Source of the DNA: Clostridiaceae bacterium
GTDB taxonomy: Bacteria; Bacillota; Clostridia; Lachnospirales; Lachnospiraceae
Reading direction: 5' to 3'
NCBI GenBank assembly: GCA_902362865.1
Contig: CABIYE010000001.1
Span: forward strand, 62,001-126,000
DNA length: 64,000 bases
Positions 45,664-53,186 of this stretch are shown one piece after another (the first letter of the stretch is position 1; every line of letters begins with the position of its first letter). The position numbers and the translations under genes are program-made. The notes beneath the pieces were generated by a model that was not told the DNA's origin, made no database searches, and was given only the letters and a program-made list of their open reading frames with translations.

Positions 45664-46168
45664 AATAGATGTGGTAAGTATACGCCTGGTGGAAGAACCT
45701 CCTCTATACAGTAGCAAAGAATTAAAAAATCCCTGTGATGTGGCAGAACTCTTTCAGGATTTTTTAAAAGATTGTGACCGGGAAATGTTCTGTATTTTAA
45801 ACCTTCGGACAAAAGGACAGGTAATCAATCTCAATGTAGTGGGTGTCGGGACTCTGAACAGTGTATTGATACACCCGAGGGAAGTGTTTAAATCTGCAAT
45901 CCTGTCTAATGCCAGCAATATCATCCTGGCACATAACCATCCTTCGGGAAATCCGGAACCTAGCAGGCAGGACATGGACATGACAAAAAGATTGGCAGAA
46001 GCTGGGCGGCTTCTGGGGATTGAAGTGCTGGATCATGTGATTGTATCAGATGACCGGTATTTTAGCTTCCGGGAGGAAAAGCTATTGCCGGAATATTTCC
46101 AGATGGATGGGATAGCTGCGGAGCAATCCTTTCCGTATGCAAAGAGTGAAAGAGAGAAGGTACGTTAA
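45647..46168 (+). CDS. radC: RadC/JAB-domain protein
   Basis: A 173-residue RadC family protein. The metal-binding JAMM motif is intact: H96-N-H98-PSGNPEPS and D109, with a conserved upstream Glu in the N-terminal part. RadC proteins on mobile elements are presumed metalloproteases or nuclease-like factors and often accompany anti-restriction genes; the chromosomal role in repair is disputed. The ATG at 45647 follows GGAAAGGAAG; an in-frame TTG lies 15 nt earlier. Confidence 0.85.
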   Translation: MEKTHKIDVVSIRLVEEPPLYSSKELKNPCDVAELFQDFLKDCDREMFCILNLRTKGQVINLNVVGVGTLNSVLIHPREVFKSAILSNASNIILAHNHPSGNPEPSRQDMDMTKRLAEAGRLLGIEVLDHVIVSDDRYFSFREEKLLPEYFQMDGIAAEQSFPYAKSEREKVR

Positions 46169-46173
46169 TGGGA

Positions 46174-46202
46174 TTGACGGATTAATACGGGAACCATATA
46201 AT
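46174..46202 (+). promoter_or_regulatory. Consensus promoter for darTG
   Basis: TTGACG (46174-46179), 17-bp spacer, TATAAT (46197-46202). It lies about 100 bp upstream of darT and just after radC, giving the toxin-antitoxin pair its own strong sigma-A type promoter. Confidence 0.75.
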
Positions 46203-46302
46203 GAGTACAATGGAAAATTTGTTTATAGAAACAAACACGTTGATGGAGAATGTAAAAATTCTGTGATTAGCGTTTAAAGTGTGTTATATTAGGAGGAGAA
46301 CG

Positions 46303-46899
46303 ATGGGATTAAAAGATGCGAAAGAAGGAAAACTTCTATATCATTTAACAGAATTAAAGAATCTGGAATCTATTATTGATTTTGGCCTTGTGCCGAGAAA
46401 GATTCTAAGGGAGAATACGGTAACATTTGGAGATGTAGCAGATCCAGAAATTATACGCAAGAGGGAAAGTCTGGGATTGGACGGATACATTCCATTTCAT
46501 TTTCATCCATATTCAGCTTTTGATGTGGCTGTAAAGAAAACTCATGCGGGAGAGGAAATGATCTATATCTGTATTACCAGAAATTTGGCAAGGCGCAATA
46601 ATTTCAGCATTTTACCTAAGCACCCATTGGCATTGGAAGGATGCCAGTTATATGATTATGATGAAGGTTTTGAAATGATCAACTGGGATATTCTTACCAG
46701 TGTGGGGCAAAATGACGTGGAAGCCAGAAATATAAAGATGGCGGAATGCCTGAGCCCATTGGTTATTCCTGTTGATGCATTCCAGTGCATCTATGTTTCA
46801 TCTGAAGAAACTAAAAACAGAGTAACAAATTTACTGAAACAGAAAGGCGTTATCTTTCCACCGCCATTTATTACGGTGATGTCCCAATGGTTTGAATAA
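46303..46899 (+). CDS. darT: DarT-type DNA ADP-ribosyltransferase toxin
   Basis: A 198-residue DarT (DUF4433) protein. The N-terminal NAD-binding pattern LLYHLTELKNLESIIDFGLV and HFHPYSAFDVAV match the family. The segment KMAECLSPLVIPVDAFQCIY contains the likely catalytic Glu148. DarT attaches ADP-ribose to thymidine in single-stranded DNA and blocks replication, acting as addiction module or anti-phage abortive infection system. AGGAGG precedes the ATG at 46303; an upstream in-frame ATG at 46279 overlaps this site. The antitoxin gene follows 18 nt downstream. Confidence 0.92.
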   Translation: MGLKDAKEGKLLYHLTELKNLESIIDFGLVPRKILRENTVTFGDVADPEIIRKRESLGLDGYIPFHFHPYSAFDVAVKKTHAGEEMIYICITRNLARRNNFSILPKHPLALEGCQLYDYDEGFEMINWDILTSVGQNDVEARNIKMAECLSPLVIPVDAFQCIYVSSEETKNRVTNLLKQKGVIFPPPFITVMSQWFE

Positions 46900-46917
46900 C
46901 GAGAGGAGGTGGTTGTG

Positions 46918-47955
46918 TTGATTAAATACACAACTGGAGATATGTTTCAGTCTGGTGCAGAGTGTTTAGTTAATACAGTCAACTGTGAAGGCTATATGGG
47001 AAAGGGAATTGCGTATCAATTTAAACTGAAATTTCCGGAAAACAATAAAGCCTATATAAAAGCATGTAAAGACAAAACACTTCATGTCGGAACAATCCAT
47101 ACTTTTGTAGAGAATGGCATTACAATTGTAAACTTTCCGACGAAAGATAAGTGGCGTGAAAACTCTAAAATAAGTTATATAGAAACAGCACTGGATGTTC
47201 TGGTAGAAAGGCTTCCGAAACTGAATGTAAAGTCCGTAGCGATTCCCCCGCTGGGATGTGGTAATGGTGGTTTGGATTGGCAGACAGTAAAAGAACTGAT
47301 ACAAAAGAAATTAAAACCAATTGCTGATGATTTTACGGTTTTGATTTATGAGCCACAGAGAAATTATGTGCAGAAAGCAGCTACTGCACCTAAACTTACA
47401 GCAGCCAGTTTAGTCTTGATGAAACTCAAAATGGGACTGAAACGTTGTACAAAACTTCGTCTTCAAAAAGCGGCGTATTTTATGAATTTATATCTGGAAG
47501 AACCTTATTTTTCCTTTCAAAAGTATAAATATGGTCCATATGCCCATTCCATTGATATTGTTGGCAGAAATATCGGAGAGTATCAGAGTTTTTATGGATT
47601 AAATGATACAGAATCGACGTATCAGTTAGCTTATCAGGTGATATGCAGTGAAAAAACAACAAAGCTATTGAACCGCCTTTCTCCTGCAATTGAAAAGGCT
47701 GTTGCTTATGTAAATGGGATAGAGAGCGACCATGAACTGGAAGGACTTGCAACAGTAACTTATTTAGTCCAGACTTTTTCAAGAATAGATGCCAGCCAGA
47801 TCGTATCTGAATTTAAACAGTGGTCAGATGACAAAGCAACCCGTTTTACTGAGGATGAAATAAAGAAATACATTGACTGCTTGGAGCAGATGGGTGTGAT
47901 AGAACGGGATATTATGGGAAACTATTGCATTTCAGAGTATCTTTCTTACAGATAA
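46918..47955 (+). CDS. darG: DarG-type macrodomain antitoxin
   Basis: A 345-residue antitoxin. The N-terminal macrodomain (about 1-150) shows CLVNTVNCEGYMGKGIAYQF and VAIPPLGCGNGGLDW, which remove ADP-ribose from DNA. The C-terminal region (KLRLQKAAYFMNLYLEEPYF, KYGPYAHSIDIVGRN) resembles the SocA/DUF4065-type domain that binds and blocks DarT. I favour TTG 46918, seven nt after GAGGAGGT; GTG at 46915 or 46909 is possible. Together with darT it likely stabilises the element and guards against phages. Confidence 0.9.
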   Translation: MIKYTTGDMFQSGAECLVNTVNCEGYMGKGIAYQFKLKFPENNKAYIKACKDKTLHVGTIHTFVENGITIVNFPTKDKWRENSKISYIETALDVLVERLPKLNVKSVAIPPLGCGNGGLDWQTVKELIQKKLKPIADDFTVLIYEPQRNYVQKAATAPKLTAASLVLMKLKMGLKRCTKLRLQKAAYFMNLYLEEPYFSFQKYKYGPYAHSIDIVGRNIGEYQSFYGLNDTESTYQLAYQVICSEKTTKLLNRLSPAIEKAVAYVNGIESDHELEGLATVTYLVQTFSRIDASQIVSEFKQWSDDKATRFTEDEIKKYIDCLEQMGVIERDIMGNYCISEYLSYR

Positions 47956-47992
47956 ACAACAATTAAAAAAGAAAATAGGAAGTAACACGAAG

Positions 47993-48025
47993 AGCATTAT
48001 CGCTAAAAACGGTAGTGCTTTTTTT
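47993..48025 (+). terminator. Intrinsic terminator after darG
   Basis: AGCATTATCG (47993-48002) pairs with CGGTAGTGCT (48010-48019) using two G-U pairs, followed by seven T. Confidence 0.75.
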
Positions 48026-48050
48026 GTGCATAAAAAGGAGGTATTGCTAC

Positions 48051-49391
48051 GTGGAAAAAGGTGAGATGGGCGAGAATGCCACCGGACGTTTGGCAACGTA
48101 TTATGTGGCAGAATGTATGGAATTTAACCGCTATGGAGAATACAGGGAGGATATCCACAGTGCAGAAGAGGCAGTAAAGATCTATCAGAGTATTCCTTCT
48201 GAAAGGTTGAATGCAGGAAAAGGAATTGGGCTTCATGTGGAGGAAGAAGATGGTATTCCATTGGAATTTTCCCTGGTTTATAACGGAGAGTTGGATGTGG
48301 ATCTTTTGAGAGATATCTATGATCCAAACCAATACCCAGAGGTTTTTATAGCTGCCAGGGAACTGAGTGCTTATCTTCCGGAAACAAAAGTCATTGATAC
48401 CAAAGGGCTTTTAAAAGAGAAAACCTTGGAGGCTACTGTTTTTGCAGATGAAATGATAAAACTGGAAAAAAATCTTGACCCTGATTTTTACCATACCTTT
48501 TATCCGAAAGAAGCAGAACATAAGGAAGCTATTATATGGAAAGCCTTATGTCAAGATGGAAAAGAGGAATACAGCAGGTGGCTGGGAAGCAAGATATTTG
48601 AGCAGAAACCAGAGCTGAAAGAACAGGCAGACAAACTAAAGACAACACTGGAACAGGTAAAACTTATTCCGCCGGTGGACTTGAAACCCTTTGTGTATGT
48701 GCGGATCAGTGAACACCCGGACATTCCATTGGAAGAAGCCATGCCATTAAATCAAGCGGTAGAATTGTTCGGAAAGCTGGATCGGCAGGCAGTGGAAGAG
48801 AAAGATATGGCAGGTTATTACAAAACACATTTTGAAATCTGTTTTCTCTCAGAGGGGGAAGTCATGTCTTATACCGGGCGCCAGGATTTTGGTGACGGGG
48901 AAGGAAATCTGCTGGATCATGTAAAAGCATTTGCAGATTATTATCTCCATACAGAAGAAGGGCAGAAGCTTATGAAACAGACCGCCAGGACAACAGAAGA
49001 ATGGGAACATGAACAACAGCAAATGAGATGGGTACTGGAGGAGATGCTTCCTACCCTTCAGTATTTCTGCAACCTGGAAAAACTGGAAACAGCGGTTCTG
49101 GAAGAACAGGAAATAGAAAAGAAAGTCCCTTTACTGACGCAGGGGGACGCATCACGAAAAGCATATCAGGAAGCCATGCTTGCCTATATCCGGGAAAGCA
49201 GGATTGCATTAAATACAGGGAAGGAGCTGCCTTGTATGCCGGATATCCGGGATTTTGCAACTGCCTGTCCGGATAAATCATACAAAGAACAGGTTATGGA
49301 AGAGATACGACAGGAAGCAGAGTCATACGGTATGACCGTAGAAGCGTATGCAGCAAATGGATATGAGCCGCCAAAAAGGGGCGGCAGATAA
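48051..49391 (+). CDS. YodL-domain ICE protein
   Basis: A 446-residue acidic soluble protein with GTG start at 48051 after AAAAGGAGGT. The N-terminal region (YYVAECMEFNRYGEYREDIH, AVKIYQSIPSERLNAGKGIG) matches the YodL-type domain of conjugative-element proteins. A second part (PFVYVRISEHPDIPLEEAM, plus CFLSEGEVMSYTGRQDFGDG) looks like another copy of a related small domain. The end is Glu/Lys rich. Function unknown; it restarts the operon after the darTG terminator. Confidence 0.65.
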   Translation: MEKGEMGENATGRLATYYVAECMEFNRYGEYREDIHSAEEAVKIYQSIPSERLNAGKGIGLHVEEEDGIPLEFSLVYNGELDVDLLRDIYDPNQYPEVFIAARELSAYLPETKVIDTKGLLKEKTLEATVFADEMIKLEKNLDPDFYHTFYPKEAEHKEAIIWKALCQDGKEEYSRWLGSKIFEQKPELKEQADKLKTTLEQVKLIPPVDLKPFVYVRISEHPDIPLEEAMPLNQAVELFGKLDRQAVEEKDMAGYYKTHFEICFLSEGEVMSYTGRQDFGDGEGNLLDHVKAFADYYLHTEEGQKLMKQTARTTEEWEHEQQQMRWVLEEMLPTLQYFCNLEKLETAVLEEQEIEKKVPLLTQGDASRKAYQEAMLAYIRESRIALNTGKELPCMPDIRDFATACPDKSYKEQVMEEIRQEAESYGMTVEAYAANGYEPPKRGGR

Positions 49392-49450
49392 AATTAGGAA
49401 AGGAGGCGGAGTTTTGGCCATGTAAAAGATATCTTCCCTCCTGAAAAAAA

Positions 49451-50272
49451 TTGGATTTAGAAAAAACAGCAATAGAACGTATCCGCACTGCCAGCCAGAT
49501 GTCCCTGCAACATTATGGGCTTCCTTTGGTAGTGACGGACAGTGGAGGAAAAGACAGCGCCGTATGCAGGGAACTGGTACGGCGTTCCGGCGTGCCATTT
49601 GAACTGATGCACAACCTGACTACTGCAGATGCCCCACAGACTATTTATTATGTGAGGGAACAGTTTCAGAAGGCAGAACAGGCCGGTATAACTTGTAGTA
49701 TCAATAAACCTTACTATAAAGGGCAGCGGATAACTATGTGGAGCCTGATCCCCATGAAAATGATCCCTCCTACCAGGACTATCCGGTATTGTTGTGAGGT
49801 TCTAAAAGAAAATGGTGGGGCTGGGCGTTTTATCACCACAGGTGTCCGGTGGGCAGAAAGCCGAAAGCGGAGGAAAAACAGGGGGATTTATGAAAATTTT
49901 GTCCCAAATGGAAAAAAACGTGCCATTATTTTAAATAATGATAATGATGATACCAGGCGACTCTTTGAATCATGCCTGTCAAGGGGCAAACACGTATGCA
50001 ATCCCATTGTTGACTGGAGTGACCAGCAGGTCTGGGAGTATATCCAGGCAGAGAAAATACCCATGAACCCTCTTTACGAAATGGGATTTCACTGGGTTGG
50101 CTGTGTAGGCTGTCCTATGGCAGGAAAACAAAGATACCGGGAGTTCCGCATCTTCCCGACCTATGAGAGGGCTTACCGGCGGGCTTTTGCTAAAATGCTG
50201 GAGTTAAGGAAAGCTGCAGGAAGGCAGTGCAATTCCCGCTTATGGTCAGATGTAGATGCTTTTTTCCGTTAG
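49451..50272 (+). CDS. PAPS-reductase/PP-loop family protein (DndC-like)
   Basis: A 273-residue protein with TTG start at 49451. The PP-loop SGGKDSA lies at 31-37. A pair RYCCEVLK and, near the end, GCVGCPM give four cysteines suited to an iron-sulfur cluster, as in CysH and DndC. Such proteins activate a substrate by adenylation; DndC takes part in DNA phosphorothioation, but no dndB/D/E partner is present here. Proteins like this are common on gut ICEs and have no proven role. The frame ends at TAG 50270, yet a further 27 codons (50273-50353) stay open to a second TAG. Confidence 0.75.
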   Translation: MDLEKTAIERIRTASQMSLQHYGLPLVVTDSGGKDSAVCRELVRRSGVPFELMHNLTTADAPQTIYYVREQFQKAEQAGITCSINKPYYKGQRITMWSLIPMKMIPPTRTIRYCCEVLKENGGAGRFITTGVRWAESRKRRKNRGIYENFVPNGKKRAIILNNDNDDTRRLFESCLSRGKHVCNPIVDWSDQQVWEYIQAEKIPMNPLYEMGFHWVGCVGCPMAGKQRYREFRIFPTYERAYRRAFAKMLELRKAAGRQCNSRLWSDVDAFFR

Positions 50273-50419
50273 TGGATGGAGGATCCTGGTATCCCCGGAC
50301 AGTATGAATTGTCCTTTCATGAAGATACCAATGAGATTTATTATGACTATTTGTAGTGGAAGAGAGGAGGAATTATCGCAAAATATCAATTATCTTTTGG
50401 ACTGCAGTATGAAGCCTGG

Positions 50420-50881
50420 ATGCTGGAAATCCGTATTCCGGACTGGCTGGAGTTTCCTTCTAAGGAGCAGGCACTAAAATATGGTGAGCAAGCTGAGGTT
50501 TCCGTTTTCTTAAAAGCGGAAGCTATTTTTTTGCTCTTTGATGGCAGTAAGGAGAAGATTTTACCGCAGCAGACGGAACTTTATCAGTTTTCCTACCTGA
50601 AAGAAAAGACTTATGACAGACTGGGACCGCCACTTTCCCCGGAAGACATAGACCATTTGGTAGAAGTGGGGGAATTGGAGCAGGTACTGTTCAGTGAAAA
50701 ATATATCCTGACAGAAGATGATTACCAGGAATTTTCCGGAAACCTTATGGAAGCCTTTCAGGAATTGGAAAAGGAGTACGGTCCACCACCCAGAGAAAAG
50801 GAACAGGGGTATCTGTTTCAGGCGCTCTGGTATCAGGCAGAAGAATTAAACCCCGGAGAGGGGGACTGCTTTGGAGATTAA
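50420..50881 (+). CDS. Hypothetical ICE protein with uncertain start
   Basis: A 153-residue acidic soluble protein of unknown family, counted from the first ATG. The coding pattern seems to begin earlier: AGAGGAGG at 50363-50370 is followed by ATC at 50375, giving AKYQLSFGLQYEAW in frame before the ATG. A change of ATG to ATC would explain this. It overlaps the next gene's TTG start by 11 nt, so both are coupled. Confidence 0.6.
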   Translation: MLEIRIPDWLEFPSKEQALKYGEQAEVSVFLKAEAIFLLFDGSKEKILPQQTELYQFSYLKEKTYDRLGPPLSPEDIDHLVEVGELEQVLFSEKYILTEDDYQEFSGNLMEAFQELEKEYGPPPREKEQGYLFQALWYQAEELNPGEGDCFGD

Positions 50882-52967
50882 GGTAAAAAAAGAAAAAGAG
50901 CCGGAGCTGAAATTAAAAAAAGAAGCCCAGGTGACGGTGCATAAGAAAAATCCTATTTTATCTGCAAAGGAAAAGAAAGCTGCTTTTACCTCTAAGCCGG
51001 TGGCCGATCTTTTAGGGCAGAGAAAGAAAAAAGAAGGGGCAGAAAAAGGGAAACAGCCGAAGCAGGGCAGAGAAGCGCTGTTTGAAAAACAAAAGGAAAA
51101 GAAAAAGCAATCCGGGAAAGAGGCAGCAATCCGGGGAGCAGCAGAAGATAGAAAACAAAATGGAAAGGCCAAAAGCACCGTATCTGTACCGGGAACCTTA
51201 CAGCCGGATCAGATGAAACAGGGGGTAGCACCAAACAGTCAGCCCTCTGCTGGTTTCCAGGCGAAGGAACAGTATCGGAGGGAACAGGCTGCAAAGCTGG
51301 CGGAAACAAAAAAATCTTCCCTGGCGAAGCAGACTGCCATAAAAGGGGTACGCCGGGGAGAGGCTGCTATATTGACCCAGTTAGAGGGCGGGGAGGAAGT
51401 CAATGATTCCCTTTATGTCATGGGGACAGCAACAAAACCGGCAGAAAAGCTGTGGAAGGATCGGAATTATAGAAAGGCAGAGCAGGAATTAAAGGTAAAA
51501 CAGGCAGATGGGAAGATCACCAATAAGCAGTTTTACAGACAAACAAGAGCAGTGAAAAAGAAACAGATGGAGAAACAGAAAAAACAGGCAGTCCGGCAGA
51601 GAAAAATCCAGTATATGATCAATAAGCTCACCGGAAATGGGCAGCAGGACAGTTTGGCACAGGTGGCAAAAGATATTGTAAAGATGAAAGCCTCTGTGTT
51701 TATGCTGAAGGTGGTCCAGTTTGCCGGGGCGCTTTTGGCTCCGCTGTTCAGTATTCTTCTTGTGGTGGCAATCCCTGTAGTGATTATCTTTTTCCTCTTA
51801 TACTGTTCGCCACTTGGTGCGTTCATGCCAAATCCGTCTGAGGAGAACCCTACCGTCCGAGAAGTTTTAAGCGGTTACTACATGGACTTTAATACAAAAC
51901 TTGGACAAAATGGGAAAGATGGGGCAGTTACCTATCTCCATGAGAAAAACGGGAATTATGTGAGTAATTACTATGATACTTTAATGGTTTATATGGTGAA
52001 GTATGGAACCGGGGATATAGGTGTGGATATGGATCAGCGGCATAAGGACAAGCTGAAGGAAATCTTTGATGAAATGAACAGTTTTGAAAACACGACCATA
52101 ACCACCACCATAAAGGCAGGGGAAAGCCTGGGAAATGTTGTCACCAGCGGTTATTGCCAGTGCAGTATCTGTTGTGGACAGTGGGCAGGAGGACCTACAG
52201 CCTCCGGTGTCATGCCAAAACCGGACCATACCATTGCAGTAGATGCACAAAACCCCTTTGTCCCTATGGGAACCAGGATCATTATGAACGGGATTGAATA
52301 TACCGTAGAAGATACCGGAGCATTTGACCGGTATGGGGTACAATTTGATGTTTTCTGTGCAGATCATGCAACTGCGTCTGCCTGGGGACATCAGACTTTT
52401 GAAGCGTTTCTGGCAGATGGGGACGAAAATGAGATTACGGTAACAAAGAAGGGCTGCTACGTCAAGAACCTGAATTATGAGGACTATATTGCACTTGGAA
52501 AGCTGACCGAAAAAGAAGAAGAACTTTTAAGGGAAGTCATGAGTGAGGAATTCCGAAATGAGATCCCTTCCTTTGGCGTAGGAAGTGACGTTGCAAATCT
52601 GGCACTGACGAAGGTAGGCTGCAAATACAGTCAGGAACACCGGTATGAGGAAGGATATTATGATTGCAGTTCCCTGGTACAGCGGTTGTATCAGGAGGTA
52701 GGCATTTCCCTTCCGGCGATTGCCTCTACCCAGGGAGAATTTATGGTAACACATGGGTTGGAAGTTACAGAAGGCGAACTGGAGCCGGGAGATCTGATTT
52801 TTTATTCTTATGAGCAGAATGGGCAGTTCCGCAATATTTCCCATGTGGCAATTTATGTTGGTAATGGCAGAATGGTACATGCAGCCAACAGCAGACGTGG
52901 AGTAGTGAATGACCCGTTCAATCCGTCGAACATTGGGCTGTATGGAAGACCCAGCCGCTTGCAGTAA
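50871..52967 (+). CDS. Transfer-associated cell-wall hydrolase (3D and NlpC/P60 domains)
   Basis: A 698-residue membrane-anchored enzyme with TTG start. Residues 1-270 are a very basic Lys/Gln/Glu cytoplasmic tail. One helix (SILLVVAIPVVIIFFLLYCS) follows near 300. Outside lie a VirB8-like or linker region, a 3D-type domain (GYCQCSICCG near 420, GTRIIMNGIEYTVEDTG) and a C-terminal NlpC/P60 peptidase with Cys in YYDCSSLVQRLY and His in ISHVAIYVGNG. It opens peptidoglycan for the conjugation channel, like Tn916 Orf14. The long basic N-terminus is notable. Confidence 0.88.
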   Translation: MEIKVKKEKEPELKLKKEAQVTVHKKNPILSAKEKKAAFTSKPVADLLGQRKKKEGAEKGKQPKQGREALFEKQKEKKKQSGKEAAIRGAAEDRKQNGKAKSTVSVPGTLQPDQMKQGVAPNSQPSAGFQAKEQYRREQAAKLAETKKSSLAKQTAIKGVRRGEAAILTQLEGGEEVNDSLYVMGTATKPAEKLWKDRNYRKAEQELKVKQADGKITNKQFYRQTRAVKKKQMEKQKKQAVRQRKIQYMINKLTGNGQQDSLAQVAKDIVKMKASVFMLKVVQFAGALLAPLFSILLVVAIPVVIIFFLLYCSPLGAFMPNPSEENPTVREVLSGYYMDFNTKLGQNGKDGAVTYLHEKNGNYVSNYYDTLMVYMVKYGTGDIGVDMDQRHKDKLKEIFDEMNSFENTTITTTIKAGESLGNVVTSGYCQCSICCGQWAGGPTASGVMPKPDHTIAVDAQNPFVPMGTRIIMNGIEYTVEDTGAFDRYGVQFDVFCADHATASAWGHQTFEAFLADGDENEITVTKKGCYVKNLNYEDYIALGKLTEKEEELLREVMSEEFRNEIPSFGVGSDVANLALTKVGCKYSQEHRYEEGYYDCSSLVQRLYQEVGISLPAIASTQGEFMVTHGLEVTEGELEPGDLIFYSYEQNGQFRNISHVAIYVGNGRMVHAANSRRGVVNDPFNPSNIGLYGRPSRLQ

Positions 52968-52979
52968 GAAAGGAGAAGC

Positions 52980-53186
52980 ATGGACGAAAAAGAATATGAA
53001 GTGACCATAACAGAAGTCCTGGAGAAAAAAGTAAGATACCGGGGCAGGAATGAACTGGAGGCAACTGCAAAAGCAGAAGCAGATTATTATGCAGAAAAAA
53101 TCGTGCTGGGGGCAGATGATTTTTCCTATCGTGATATTTCTGCAAAAGAACTGGTACCTGTAAAAGAAAGAAGGAACAGCAGATGA
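52980..53186 (+). CDS. DpnD/PcfM-family small protein
   Basis: A 68-residue protein with the pattern YEVTITEVLEKKVRYRGRNE and EADYYAEKIVLGADDF, typical of the DpnD/PcfM family. Role unknown; PcfM occurs in the pCF10 transfer region. The ATG follows AAAGGAGAAG and its stop overlaps the start of the helicase gene by 4 nt. Confidence 0.78.
   Translation: MDEKEYEVTITEVLEKKVRYRGRNELEATAKAEADYYAEKIVLGADDFSYRDISAKELVPVKERRNSR

Noticed and set aside
46303..47955. Restriction or phage abortive-infection genes other than DarTG
   Set aside because: The macrodomain and DUF4433 motifs specify DarTG clearly.
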